The translations under genes were made by a program, and so were the position numbers. The notes below the pieces were generated by a model, which saw only the letters and a list, made by a program, of their open reading frames with translations, was not told the origin of the DNA and searched no databases. Shown here piece by piece: positions 9,355 to 18,136 of a DNA stretch of 64,000 nt. The stretch is from Pseudomonas fluorescens (GTDB taxonomy: Bacteria > Pseudomonadota > Gammaproteobacteria > Pseudomonadales > Pseudomonadaceae). Where the stretch lies: the NCBI RefSeq assembly GCF_003732425.1, contig NZ_MOBX01000005.1:124001-188000 (forward strand), read 5' to 3'. Numbering within the stretch: the first letter of the stretch is position 1; each line of letters begins with the position of its first letter.

Positions 9355-10131
9355 ATGTCGCTGCGTTTCGTCTTCGTTCTGTTGTGCTGTCTGGCGGGTG
9401 CTGCTCACGCAGAGCCCGCCAGCCCAAAGCCACACAAAGCTTACCTGACACTGATCATCGATGACCTGGGGCAGAACCTGCCCCGGGATCGCCGCGTGCT
9501 GGCCCTGCCCGGCCCGGTGACTGCGGCGATCATGCCGGATACTCCCCACGCCACCGAATTTGCCCGCGATGCCCATCGCGCCGGCAAGATCGTCATCCTG
9601 CACATGCCGATGGATCCGGCCACCGGGCCGTTCGCATGGCACCCGGAATTGCCGATCGAAGAGCTGGAAAAACGCCTCAACGCTGCGTTCAAAATGGTGC
9701 CGTACACCGCCGGTATCAACAATCACATGGGCAGCCGCATGACCGCGCAACCCATCGCGATGGCGTGGTTGATGGGCGAGTTGCAGCGCCGTCACAAATT
9801 CTTCGTCGACAGCCGTACGAGCGCGCAGACTGTTGCGGCGCAGCAGGCACAGAAGATTAATCTGGCGAGTGTTTCACGGGATGTGTTTCTGGATGACGAG
9901 CGTACCGAGGCAGCCATCTTCACGCAGTTGCAGACGGCGATCAGCCTGGCCCGCAAGCAAGGTTCGGCGGTGATGATCGGCCATCCCTACCCACAAACGC
10001 TGGCAGTGCTGGAGCGCGAGTTGCCCAAACTCAAAGCGCAAGGCATCGAGTGGATCGACATCAAACAGATGATCAGCGTGCGCAGCAATCGCGCCATGGC
10101 AGGTCATGGCAAAGATGGCGTGTACAGGTAA
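9355..10131 (+). CDS. Divergent polysaccharide deacetylase family protein (YibQ/DUF610)
   Basis: 258 residues with a signal peptide (MSLRFVFVLLCCLAGAAHA) and a NodB-like fold. It has LTLIIDDLGQN with the paired Asp, ILHMPMDP, INNHMGSRMT with a candidate metal-binding His, and FFVDSRTS. The family is called divergent because some NodB metal ligands are altered, and its substrate is not firmly known. The ATG at 9355 lies two bases after the ctpA stop, so envC, ctpA and this gene look like one operon. TTG at 9349 is a less likely start. Confidence 0.92.
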   Translation: MSLRFVFVLLCCLAGAAHAEPASPKPHKAYLTLIIDDLGQNLPRDRRVLALPGPVTAAIMPDTPHATEFARDAHRAGKIVILHMPMDPATGPFAWHPELPIEELEKRLNAAFKMVPYTAGINNHMGSRMTAQPIAMAWLMGELQRRHKFFVDSRTSAQTVAAQQAQKINLASVSRDVFLDDERTEAAIFTQLQTAISLARKQGSAVMIGHPYPQTLAVLERELPKLKAQGIEWIDIKQMISVRSNRAMAGHGKDGVYR

Positions 10132-10194
10132 CCGATTGTCACGACTGTAAATACATAGTTACCGCCAGACGCCCACCGAACATCCGGATAGTGA

Positions 10195-10227
10195 GACCTG
10201 CAACAGGTCGCGACTCCCTCGAGTCGC
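10195..10227. repeat. Two abutting hairpins upstream of the Vps62-like gene
   Basis: GACCTG-CAA-CAGGTC (10195-10209) is followed with no gap by GCGACTC-CCTC-GAGTCGC (10210-10227). Neither is followed by a T run, so a plain terminator is unlikely. They lie 22 bases before the ATG at 10250 and could be a regulator site or a 5'-UTR structure. Confidence 0.6.
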
Positions 10228-10249
10228 CTTTCGACTATCAGGAATTACC

Positions 10250-11623
10250 ATGACGACTCACGACGCTCCCCCTTCGCCAATCAGCCCAACGGAACCCATT
10301 CGACACGATAACCTGCTGATCAACTTCACGACGGAGTTTCTCCGCGTCTGGGACACCCGCGGTTCACGGGCGAAACCGGCCGCCTTCTGGCGCCCCACCC
10401 CTGCCGCCGATGTACTCCCCGGCTATTTTCCATTGGGCGACGTCGCCAGTGATGACCATAGCAACATCACCGGCAGGCACGTGGTAGCGGTGGTTTGCGA
10501 GGCACCGTCGCCCAGCACCGATTCCAGCAGAGGCAAAGCGCTGCGCCCGCCCGCAGACTACGAACTGATCTGGAAAAGCGCCGGATCAGGCTCGCACAGG
10601 GAGGGGGCGATCTGGCGCCCCGTTCCTCCCGAAGGTTACGTCGCACTGGGATCGGTATGCTCCGACGGCTATGAGAAACCGTCATTCAACGCCGTTCGCT
10701 GTGTCCGCGCCGACCTTGTCAGCGGCTCGGGCCTCAGCGAGCCGGTGTGGAACGACAAAGACAGCGGGGCACTACAACGCATCGGCACCTGGAGCGCCAT
10801 TCCGCCATCTGCTTCATCCAATGAGATTGTTCTGGCACCTGGCACCTTTGTCGGCTGGAACAGTCATTCCAGGCCCGCCAGCTTCCAGGTGTATTCGCTA
10901 CGGATTCAGATCCCGCTGCAATTCAATCCCCGACCCGCCGCGCCTGTCCTTGAAGGTGCGTCACCCGCCTCTTTGCCAGTGCTTGAGAAATCCACGCATA
11001 CCGCCAGACTTCCGTGGTTCGCGGTAAAAGATCCGCTCCTGTCCCGACGCGAGCAACTGCGCGAATCACCGTTCTATGTTCTGCAACGCACGGATCAGTA
11101 TCAACTCGTATGCCATCGTTATAACGGGGAAAACGAAAACCGGTTGATACGCTGGACCGCTCCCCGGGCCCAGAGCCCAGAAGACCTGCGCACATTCAGC
11201 AATCTCACCTCGATCGAGTTTGGCGCTCAATGGAAAAGCAGCGTGACCCGGCCCTTCCTGTTTTCGGCGCGCTTGAATAATGATTTTACCCAGTGCGAAG
11301 TTCACTCGAATGACTGGCTCAACCGGACGCCGATTGAAATAGCCGCAGCCATGGCCAAAAACAGTTCGCTGGCGGTCTATCTGATGCAAAGTGACTACGC
11401 GCTCTTGCGCGCGGACGGTACGCACGTGACCAGCGTCATCAGTTACACCGACGCTAACAGCTTGCACTTCAGCACGTACACGCCACAGGAGCCGGCTGCG
11501 CCAGCCTTGTCTGCGGAGGAAGCGCCCGCGCCAGACCCAGTTGAGGCGTCTGTCACAGCTAACGAAATCCCAGCGGCGCCAGTGCAGACAGAGTTACCGA
11601 CGACTACAAATAACGCCCCATGA
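10250..11623 (+). CDS. Vps62-like (DUF946-type) protein of unknown function
   Basis: 457 residues with no signal peptide or membrane segment. Repeated motifs of the Vps62/DUF946 type are visible: FWRPTPAADVLPGYFPLGDV at about 46-65 and IWRPVPPEGYVALGSVCSDG at about 119-138. Then comes WSAIPPSASSN with a following VLAPGTFVGWNSH. The N-terminal half is thus a beta-rich Vps62-like domain. The C-terminal part (YVLQRTDQYQLVCHRYN and beyond) is not recognised, and the last 50 residues are Pro/Ala-rich and probably disordered. Vps62 domains in bacteria have no settled function; some occur in secreted or membrane-active proteins. It overlaps the converging solute-binding gene by 20 bases. RBS CAGGAAT precedes the ATG. 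Confidence 0.8.
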   Translation: MTTHDAPPSPISPTEPIRHDNLLINFTTEFLRVWDTRGSRAKPAAFWRPTPAADVLPGYFPLGDVASDDHSNITGRHVVAVVCEAPSPSTDSSRGKALRPPADYELIWKSAGSGSHREGAIWRPVPPEGYVALGSVCSDGYEKPSFNAVRCVRADLVSGSGLSEPVWNDKDSGALQRIGTWSAIPPSASSNEIVLAPGTFVGWNSHSRPASFQVYSLRIQIPLQFNPRPAAPVLEGASPASLPVLEKSTHTARLPWFAVKDPLLSRREQLRESPFYVLQRTDQYQLVCHRYNGENENRLIRWTAPRAQSPEDLRTFSNLTSIEFGAQWKSSVTRPFLFSARLNNDFTQCEVHSNDWLNRTPIEIAAAMAKNSSLAVYLMQSDYALLRADGTHVTSVISYTDANSLHFSTYTPQEPAAPALSAEEAPAPDPVEASVTANEIPAAPVQTELPTTTNNAP

Positions 11624-12359
11624 TCTCTTCAATGACACCGTCCTTGCGCATCTGCTCCAGCGCAGCCTGAAGCTTGGCGACGACTTCGTCGGAAACGTCT
11701 TTGTTCAGTGCCAGATACAACTCGGCGCTGTTGAAGCGCAGCACGGTCTTGAGCCCTGTCACACCATCCTGCCGCGCCAGATAACGCCCGGCAGGATCCC
11801 CCGTCGCCCACAGGTCGATTTGACCGTTGACCAACTTCTTCGCATTGTCCTGATCGCGCAGCACGACCACTGGCTTCAAACCTTGCTTGGTCAGCGTCTC
11901 GGCAATGGCATCGCCCTTGTAGGCGCCGATCTTGTACTTGCGCGCGTCATTGAGGGTTTCGAGGGTGATCTTGCTGTCAGCCTTGGCCAACATGATCCAG
12001 TCGTCCGGACCGATCGGCCCGACCCATTTGAAAAGCTTCTCGCGATCCGGCAGACGTGCCATCACAAAGGCCCCGTAACCGGGATTTTCCAGCGCCAGCT
12101 TGTATACGCGCTCCCAGGGAAAACGCAGGGTCAGGCTGTAAGTAAGGCCGGAGCGCCGGAACATCTCACGCACGATGTCGGTGGCGATACCGTTGATGTT
12201 CTCGCCCTGGGCGAAATTCTTGCCATTCTTCGCCATGTTGTACGGCGGGAAGTTTTCGGTAAGGAGCACCAGATCGGTGTCGGGACTGTCCTCGGCACGG
12301 GCCGTGTTGACCAGCAACAAAGAAGCACTGGCGAGAACAAGAAGCAGGCGTTTGATCAT
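11604..12359 (-). CDS. Periplasmic substrate-binding protein, family 3 (amino-acid type)
   Basis: 251 residues with a signal peptide (cleavage after ARA, about residue 22). The fold is that of a family 3 periplasmic binding protein: LVLLTENFPPYN, INGIATDIVREMFRRSG, FVMARLPDREKLFKWVGP, KIGAYKGDAIAETL, and a C-terminal EEIMGRYL. No permease or ATPase is adjacent, so it may feed a remote ABC system or act as an orphan sensor-type binding protein. The ligand is unknown. It converges on and overlaps the Vps62-like gene. Confidence 0.88.
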   Translation of the reverse strand: MIKRLLLVLASASLLLVNTARAEDSPDTDLVLLTENFPPYNMAKNGKNFAQGENINGIATDIVREMFRRSGLTYSLTLRFPWERVYKLALENPGYGAFVMARLPDREKLFKWVGPIGPDDWIMLAKADSKITLETLNDARKYKIGAYKGDAIAETLTKQGLKPVVVLRDQDNAKKLVNGQIDLWATGDPAGRYLARQDGVTGLKTVLRFNSAELYLALNKDVSDEVVAKLQAALEQMRKDGVIEEIMGRYL

Positions 12360-12376
12360 GTCGGGCTACCGGAATC

Positions 12377-12411
12377 CATGGCGTGCCCAAGAGTGCCTTG
12401 GGTGCGCCATG
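12377..12411. repeat. Long near-perfect hairpin between hisF and the binding-protein gene
   Basis: A 15-base arm (CATGGCGTGCCCAAG) pairs with CTTGGGTGCGCCATG with two mismatches around a 5-base loop. It follows hisF on the minus strand but has no T run, so it may be a processed 3' end or a remnant repeat, not an intrinsic terminator. Confidence 0.6.
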
Positions 12412-12441
12412 GTGTCCACTGGCCTGTATGGAATTTGACGC

Positions 12442-13212
12442 TTAACGCATCACTATGCCGCGTTTGGCCATGTAGGCCTTGGCTTCCTGCACGGTGTATT
12501 CGCCGAAGTGGAAAATACTCGCCGCCAGTACCGCGCTGGCGTGGCCTTCGAGGATGCCGTCGGCCAGATGCTGCAGATTGCCGACGCCACCGGAGGCGAT
12601 CACCGGAATACCCAGCGCATCGCTGATCGCGCGGGTGACGCCGAGGTCGAAACCGTTTTTCATGCCGTCCTGATCCATGCTGGTCAGCAGGATCTCGCCG
12701 GCACCGAGGCCTTCCATCTTCTTCGCCCACTCGACCGCGTCGAGGCCGGTTGGCTTGCGCCCGCCGTGGGTGAAAATTTCCCAGCGCGGGGTTTCGCCCG
12801 GGCCGGAGACCTTCTTCGCGTCAATGGCGACAACGATGCACTGCGAGCCGAAATGCTGCGCAGCTTCACCGACGAATTCCGGGTTGAACACCGCTGCGGT
12901 ATTGATCGAGACCTTGTCCGCACCGGCATTCAGCAGGTTGCGGATGTCCTGCACGGTCCGTACGCCACCGCCCACGGTCAGGGGAATGAACACCTGGCTG
13001 GCCATGCGCTCGACAGTATGCAGCGTGGTGTCGCGGCCATCGACGCTGGCGGTGATGTCGAGAAAAGTAATCTCGTCGGCACCCTGCTCGTCGTAACGAC
13101 GGGCGATTTCCACCGGATCACCGGCGTCGCGAATGTTTTCGAACTTCACACCTTTGACGACCCGGCCGTTGTCCACGTCCAGGCAAGGGATGATGCGTTT
13201 GGCCAGCGCCAT
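12442..13212 (-). CDS. hisF: Imidazole glycerol phosphate synthase subunit HisF
   Basis: A 256-residue TIM-barrel cyclase that uses HisH-derived ammonia to convert PRFAR to imidazole glycerol phosphate and AICAR. Both phosphate-site halves and catalytic Asp residues are visible: [16 protein letters not shown] (D12) and [11 protein letters not shown] at about 127-137, with TVGGGVRT and VIASGGVGN phosphate loops. It is the last gene of hisB-hisH-DUF2164-hisA-hisF and starts nine bases after the hisA stop. Confidence 0.98.
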   Translation of the reverse strand: MALAKRIIPCLDVDNGRVVKGVKFENIRDAGDPVEIARRYDEQGADEITFLDITASVDGRDTTLHTVERMASQVFIPLTVGGGVRTVQDIRNLLNAGADKVSINTAAVFNPEFVGEAAQHFGSQCIVVAIDAKKVSGPGETPRWEIFTHGGRKPTGLDAVEWAKKMEGLGAGEILLTSMDQDGMKNGFDLGVTRAISDALGIPVIASGGVGNLQHLADGILEGHASAVLAASIFHFGEYTVQEAKAYMAKRGIVMR

Positions 13213-13221
13213 GGTCAGTCC

Positions 13222-13959
13222 TCAGCCTTGGTACGAATCGCAGAAAGCTTGCGCTTCGGCGACGTCGAGGGTGCCTTCGTAAATCGCCCGGCCGGTGATG
13301 GCGCCGATGATGCCTGGCGCTTTGGCGTCGAGCAGCGACTTGATGTCACCCAGATTGTGGATGCCGCCGGAAGCGATCACCGGGATCTTTGTGGCAGCGG
13401 CGAGCGCAGCGGTGAACGGTACGTTGCAGCCCTGCATCATGCCGTCTTTGGCGATGTCGGTATAAACGATCGAGGACACGCCGTCGGCTTCAAACTGCTT
13501 GGCCAGATCGATGACCTGCACAGTGCTGATTTCAGCCCAGCCGTCGGTGGCGACGAAACCGTCCTTGGCATCCAGCCCGACAATGATCTTGCCCGGGAAC
13601 GCACGGCAGGCTTCAGCAACGAACGCCGGATCTTTAACGGCTTTGGTGCCGATGATCACGTAGCTCACGCCGGCCTTGACGTAGTGCTCGATGGTTTCCA
13701 GCGATCGGATGCCGCCGCCGATCTGGATTGGCAGGGTCGGGTAGCGCTTGGCGATCGCGGTAACCACTTCGCCGTTGACCGGCTGGCCTTCGAATGCGCC
13801 GTTCAGATCGACCAGATGCAGACGGCGGCAACCGCCCTCCACCCACTTGGCAGCCATGCTCACCGGGTCATCGGAGAACACCGTGGAATCTTCCATGCGG
13901 CCCTGGCGCAGACGTACGCAGGCACCGTCTTTAAGATCGATAGCGGGAATAATCAGCAT
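13222..13959 (-). CDS. hisA: ProFAR isomerase HisA
   Basis: A 245-residue TIM-barrel isomerase for the fourth step of histidine synthesis (ProFAR to PRFAR). It has [12 protein letters not shown] with catalytic D8, [21 protein letters not shown] and VIASGGIHN, the internal two-fold repeat shared with HisF. The start is the ATG at 13959 with GAAGG nearby; an in-frame ATG five codons upstream lacks family support. Confidence 0.98.
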   Translation of the reverse strand: MLIIPAIDLKDGACVRLRQGRMEDSTVFSDDPVSMAAKWVEGGCRRLHLVDLNGAFEGQPVNGEVVTAIAKRYPTLPIQIGGGIRSLETIEHYVKAGVSYVIIGTKAVKDPAFVAEACRAFPGKIIVGLDAKDGFVATDGWAEISTVQVIDLAKQFEADGVSSIVYTDIAKDGMMQGCNVPFTAALAAATKIPVIASGGIHNLGDIKSLLDAKAPGIIGAITGRAIYEGTLDVAEAQAFCDSYQG

Positions 13960-14001
13960 CTGGCAAACCTTCAAATTTGAATGTTCAGCTTGGCTCGGAA
14001 A

Positions 14002-14259
14002 TCAGTTTTTCTCGAGCGCCCACAGGTCGCTTTCGATGCTTTCAAACCGCTCTTTGAGGTGGGTCTGCACATCGAAAATCGCCCTGTTGTAATAGTGCGG
14101 AGCAATTTCGCGGGTAAACAGCTCAAGAATTTCCGCCGCTTCGAACGATCCGAGGTCGAGTTCGAAACGATCCTCCATGAAGCGTTTGATCTTGTGATTG
14201 GCCTCACTCTCCTGTTCGGGAGTGAGGGTCAGGATCGGCGGTTTCTTTTTGACGGCCAT
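14002..14259 (-). CDS. DUF2164 family protein
   Basis: An 85-residue small cytosolic protein with basic start MAVKKKPP, then ESEANHKIKRFMEDRFELDLGS and a segment HYYNRAIFDVQTHLKERFE typical of DUF2164. The function is unknown. It starts directly after the hisH stop (no gap) and sits before hisA, as in other Pseudomonas his loci, so it is co-transcribed with the pathway. A metabolic role is inference only. Confidence 0.9.
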   Translation of the reverse strand: MAVKKKPPILTLTPEQESEANHKIKRFMEDRFELDLGSFEAAEILELFTREIAPHYYNRAIFDVQTHLKERFESIESDLWALEKN

Positions 14260-14898
14260 TTACCAGCGACCGTCCCAAGCGGCGAAGTTCTGCAGCAATT
14301 GCAGGCCATGGGTATGGCTCTTCTCCGGGTGGAACTGCACGGCGAAACGCGAGCCATCGGCCAACGCTGCAGCAAAATCGACACCGTAGTGACCGCCACC
14401 CACCACTTGCCGCGCATTGGCGGCAGCAATGTAGTAGCTGTGCACGAAGTAGAAACGCGCCATGTCCGGAATGTCATGCCACAGCGGGTGGCTGACCTTC
14501 TGCTTCACTTCGTTCCAGCCCATGTGCGGGACTTTCAAGTGTTCGCCGTCTTCATGCAGGTCTTTGCCGAAGAACTTCACCGCGCCCGGGAACAGGCCGA
14601 TGCAGTCGACACCGTCGTTCTCTTCGCTGGTATCGAGCAAGGCCTGCATGCCGACACAAATGCCGAGGAACGGACGATCCTGGCTGACTTCACGCACCAG
14701 TGAATCGAAGCCGAGGCGACGGATCTCCGCCATGCAATCGCGAATCGCGCCAACACCGGGGAACACCACGCGGTCAGCTTCGCGAATCACCGCCGCATCA
14801 CTGGTGATCAGCACTTTACCGGCGCCGACGTGCTCGAGGGCCTTGGCCACCGAGTGCAGGTTGCCCATGCCGTAGTCGATAACTGCAACCGTCTGCAT
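14260..14898 (-). CDS. hisH: Imidazole glycerol phosphate synthase glutaminase subunit HisH
   Basis: A 212-residue class I glutamine amidotransferase that supplies ammonia to HisF. The nucleophile C81 is in FLGICVGMQ, and the His/Glu pair is in [10 protein letters not shown] near residue 193. The start ATG overlaps the hisB stop codon by one base (TAATG), indicating translational coupling. Confidence 0.98.
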   Translation of the reverse strand: MQTVAVIDYGMGNLHSVAKALEHVGAGKVLITSDAAVIREADRVVFPGVGAIRDCMAEIRRLGFDSLVREVSQDRPFLGICVGMQALLDTSEENDGVDCIGLFPGAVKFFGKDLHEDGEHLKVPHMGWNEVKQKVSHPLWHDIPDMARFYFVHSYYIAAANARQVVGGGHYGVDFAAALADGSRFAVQFHPEKSHTHGLQLLQNFAAWDGRW

Positions 14899-15491
14899 TA
14901 GAGAACGCCTTTGGTCGATGGCATTTGCCCGGCCATGCGCTCATCCAGCTCGACGGCCATGCGCAGCGCGCGGCCGAAAGCCTTGAACACGGTTTCGATC
15001 TGGTGGTGGGTGTTGGTGCCACGCAGGTTGTCGATGTGCAGGCTGACCAGTGCGTGGTTGACGAAGCCCTGGAAAAATTCCTGGAACAGATCAACGTCGA
15101 AGCCGCCCACGGTGGCGCGGGTGTACGGCACGTGCATCTGCAGGCCCGGACGACCGGAGAAGTCGATCACCACGCGCGACAGCGCTTCATCGAGCGGTAC
15201 GTAGGCATGGCCGTAGCGACGGATGCCTTTTTTATCGCCAATGGCTTTGGCAAATGCCTGGCCGAGGGTGATACCGACGTCTTCCACCGTATGGTGGTCG
15301 TCGATATGCAGATCGCCCTTGCATTCGATATCCAGGTCGATCAACCCGTGACGGGCGATCTGATCCAGCATGTGCTCAAGAAAAGGTACACCGATATCGA
15401 ATCGGGCCTTTCCGGTGCCATCAAGGTTGATCGAGGCTTTGATCTGGGTTTCCAGAGTGTCGCGCTCGACAGACGCCTTACGTTCGGCCAT
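14898..15491 (-). CDS. hisB: Imidazoleglycerol-phosphate dehydratase HisB
   Basis: 197 residues, the monofunctional dehydratase form without the phosphatase domain of E. coli HisB. Metal-site motifs are seen in both repeats: [13 protein letters not shown] and [11 protein letters not shown], then [15 protein letters not shown] and GTNTHHQIE. It is the first gene of the minus-strand his unit. The ATG at 15491 is used; a GTG directly before it is less likely. Confidence 0.98.
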   Translation of the reverse strand: MAERKASVERDTLETQIKASINLDGTGKARFDIGVPFLEHMLDQIARHGLIDLDIECKGDLHIDDHHTVEDVGITLGQAFAKAIGDKKGIRRYGHAYVPLDEALSRVVIDFSGRPGLQMHVPYTRATVGGFDVDLFQEFFQGFVNHALVSLHIDNLRGTNTHHQIETVFKAFGRALRMAVELDERMAGQMPSTKGVL

Positions 15492-15648
15492 CACCAGCTC
15501 CGCAAAATCATTGGGCGAAAAAGGCAGCCATTATAGGCACGCAGGAAGCAAACAGAAACACGAGAGGTGAGATGGCTGACGGATAGAACGCCCGGCTGTC
15601 GCAGGTAGACATGTCCATACAAGCCATTACAGGCACCCCAAAAACAAA

Positions 15649-15738
15649 TGTAGGAGCGAGCCTGCTCGCGAATGCGGTGGGTCAGCCAACATTTATGTCG
15701 ACTGACACTCCGTCTTCGCGAGCAGGCTCGCTCCCACA
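15649..15738. repeat. REP inverted pair, family A
   Basis: Inverted copies of the GAGCGAGCCTGCTCGCGA unit lie upstream of hisB and downstream of the MFS gene, both of which are on the minus strand. The left arm reads TGTAGGAGCGAG where other copies have TGTGGGAGCGAG. Confidence 0.92.
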
Positions 15739-15764
15739 GGTTCGGTGTTTATGCAGCTAACACC

Positions 15765-17429
15765 TTAGTGAAACAATACCGCCGTCTTCTGCAGGGTCAC
15801 CCACACACCCCACGCCAACGGAATACCTACCACCAGCCACGCAGCGATTGCCAGCGGCTTGCTGCCCGGTGCGGCTTTCCACTCCAGAACGGTGCTGGCG
15901 TCAGCACCTTTGTCGTGACCCAGCGCCTGTTCGGCGGCCAGTTCAGCGTCAGTCATGAAGTATTTGTCAGCCACCGGACGGACCATCAGGTTGCACAGGA
16001 AGCCCAGCACCAGCAGGCCGGCGAGGATGTACAGGGTGATGTCGTAAGCGGCAGCGCGTTCAACGCCGATGCTCAGCTGATATTCACGCAGGTAGTTCAC
16101 CAGCACCGGACCGAGCACGCCAGCCGCAGCCCAGGCAGTCAACAGACGACCGTGGATCGCACCGACCATCTGCGTACCGAACAGGTCGGCCAGATACGCC
16201 GGAACGGTCGCAAAACCACCGCCGTACATCGACAGGATGATGCAGAACGCCGCCACGAACAGCGCAACGTTACCCAGATGGCCCATGTTCGGAATCAGCG
16301 CGTACAGGGCAAAACCCAGAGCGAAGAACACGAAGTAAGTGTTTTTGCGGCCCAGGTAGTCCGAAAACGAAGCCCAGAAAAAGCGGCCACCGATGTTGAA
16401 CAGGCTCAGCAGACCGGTGAAACCGGCGGCAATCGCGGCGATCGAAGCCAGTTGACCGGCGTCGAGCTGGCCAAACGGCACATCAACACCCAGCAATTTG
16501 CCGCCGAACACTTCCTGAAGCAGCGGCGAAGCCATGCCCAGAATGCCGATACCCGCAGATACGTTCAGGCACAGCACCAGCCATACCAGACGGAATTGCG
16601 GAGTTTTCCACGCCACATTCACGTGCACGTGACGGTGGGTGATCATCGAGTTCGAGGCTTTCTTCGCCGGAGCGGTCCAGCCTTCAGGCTTCCAGCCGGT
16701 TGGCGGAACGCGGTAAGCCAGAGCACCACCGATCATGAACACGAAGTAGATCGCGGCCATGGCCACGAAGCTCTGCCAGACGCCGACACCGGTCGGCGAA
16801 GCGAAGTGGCTCATCAGCGCGGTTGCCAGTGGTGCACCGACCATCGCGCCGCCACCGAAGCCCATGATTGCCATGCCAGTGGCCATGCCGCGCTTGTCCG
16901 GGAACCACTTGATCAGGGTCGAAACCGGCGAGATATAGCCCAGGCCGAGACCGATACCGCCGATCACGCCGGAGCCGATCCACATCAGCCAGATCTGGTG
17001 AGTATAAATACCCAGCGCCGAGATCAGCAGACCGCCGCACCAGCACAGTGCCGAGACAACGCCAGCCTTGCGTGGCCCGGCGTGTTCCAGCCAGCCGCCC
17101 CAGATCGCTGCCGAGCAGCCGAGGAAGATGAAGAACAGCGTGTAGATCCAGCCAAGCATCGAGATCGGCCAGTCGCATTGCGACGAGAACACTTGTGCGA
17201 TGAAGCTCATGTCCGGTGCGCAAGCCACCGGAGCGGTTACGCCTAGCGCCTTGGACAGCGGCAACCAGAACACCGAGAAGCCATAGGCCATGCCGATGCA
17301 CAGGTGGATGGCCAGAGCGGCCGGTGGGACTAGCCAACGGTTGAAACCGGGCTTGGCGATGATGCGTTCCTTGGACAGGAACGCGGGCTGATCGGCTTTG
17401 AGGCCGTCCGCCGTGATGCTCGTGCTCAT
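15765..17429 (-). CDS. OFA-family MFS transporter (oxalate/formate antiporter-like)
   Basis: A 554-residue inner-membrane carrier with about 12-14 membrane segments. OFA/oxalate-formate-like signatures include GMAYGFSVFWLPLS in the first helix, GWIYTLFFIFLGCSAAIWG, the MFS loop WFPDKRGMATGMAIMGFGGGA and RFFWASFSDYLGRKNTY. A large loop between helices 2 and 4 carries APDMSFIAQVFSSQCDW. A soluble stretch and an extra C-terminal helix (AIAAWLVVGIPLAWGVWVTL) make it longer than OxlT. The start at 17429 is preceded by GGGGGAT. The substrate is probably a small carboxylate, but this is not shown. Confidence 0.88.
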   Translation of the reverse strand: MSTSITADGLKADQPAFLSKERIIAKPGFNRWLVPPAALAIHLCIGMAYGFSVFWLPLSKALGVTAPVACAPDMSFIAQVFSSQCDWPISMLGWIYTLFFIFLGCSAAIWGGWLEHAGPRKAGVVSALCWCGGLLISALGIYTHQIWLMWIGSGVIGGIGLGLGYISPVSTLIKWFPDKRGMATGMAIMGFGGGAMVGAPLATALMSHFASPTGVGVWQSFVAMAAIYFVFMIGGALAYRVPPTGWKPEGWTAPAKKASNSMITHRHVHVNVAWKTPQFRLVWLVLCLNVSAGIGILGMASPLLQEVFGGKLLGVDVPFGQLDAGQLASIAAIAAGFTGLLSLFNIGGRFFWASFSDYLGRKNTYFVFFALGFALYALIPNMGHLGNVALFVAAFCIILSMYGGGFATVPAYLADLFGTQMVGAIHGRLLTAWAAAGVLGPVLVNYLREYQLSIGVERAAAYDITLYILAGLLVLGFLCNLMVRPVADKYFMTDAELAAEQALGHDKGADASTVLEWKAAPGSKPLAIAAWLVVGIPLAWGVWVTLQKTAVLFH

Positions 17430-17586
17430 TGTGTATCCCCCAATTATTAGTATGGTTCGCCAGCCACTGTTCACCCCCGGCCTTTATGCACGCAGGCATG
17501 ACCGTTTTTTTGGATGAAGCTCCTTGAAGGCGCGACGTTAAGTCGCAGAAGGACGGACGAACGGGCGAAGGTTACCATTTGCACGT

Positions 17587-17623
17587 GACAGAAAAACCAA
17601 ACTGATATCACCTTTTTTCTGTC
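17587..17623. repeat. 10-bp inverted repeat between divergent genes
   Basis: GACAGAAAAA (17587-17596) and TTTTTCTGTC (17614-17623) flank 17 bases holding the palindrome TGATATCA. It sits between the MFS gene and the PanZ-like gene, 31 bases before the latter's ATG. It could be an operator or a hairpin with U-rich arms. Confidence 0.55.
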
Positions 17624-17653
17624 GTCTGATCTCGTATCACTCAGGAAAACGCC

Positions 17654-18058
17654 ATGCCGATCGTCGTACAAGCGCTGAACGCCGCCAATTATCAGGACCA
17701 GGAGGATTTGCGGAAGATTTATCGCGACGCGCCGGACGGGCTGTTTGCGCCGTTTTCCGGTGAAAATGATCTGATCGACAGCGCCCTCGCTGAGGGGCGT
17801 TTCATTGCCGGACGCTTCAACGACCGCCTGCTTGGCGCCGCGTGCCTGCAGAGGCACCAAGACGTTTGGTACTTGTCCCATTTATGCGTACGAAAAGTTA
17901 CCCGCCGCCGCGGAGTCGCGGAACGACTGGTGAACCAAGCACAGAAAATGGCGTCGCAAGCGGGGGCTGAACTGCGCCTGCTGGCACCTGCCGGGCATCC
18001 TGAAGCCCAGGCAATCGCAGCGAAGTTACACGTCCCGCTGGAGGTACTGGAAACATGA
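17654..18058 (+). CDS. PanZ/PanM-like GNAT family protein
   Basis: A 134-residue GNAT fold protein. In E. coli PanZ (PanM) binds acetyl-CoA and triggers self-cleavage of pro-PanD, making beta-alanine for coenzyme A. Visible features are DLRKIYRDAPDGLF, IAGRFNDRLLGAACL and the acetyl-CoA loop LSHLCVRKVTRRRGVAERLV, with the RxRGxA-type motif. The similarity in size and motif order supports the PanZ group, but panD is not nearby. RBS CAGGAAAA precedes ATG 17654. Confidence 0.75.
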   Translation: MPIVVQALNAANYQDQEDLRKIYRDAPDGLFAPFSGENDLIDSALAEGRFIAGRFNDRLLGAACLQRHQDVWYLSHLCVRKVTRRRGVAERLVNQAQKMASQAGAELRLLAPAGHPEAQAIAAKLHVPLEVLET

Positions 18059-18136
18059 CGTCACAGCGAACCGGGCAGTTGCAGCGCTATACTCCCCGGC
18101 TAAATTACGAATTCGACTAACTACAAGGACTCGCCC

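Noticed and set aside
7850..9451. 533-codon minus-strand open frame opposite ctpA
   Set aside because: Antisense shadow of a well-supported protease gene.
12508..13980. 490-codon plus-strand open frame opposite hisF and hisA
   Set aside because: Antisense shadow; both his genes have complete catalytic motifs.
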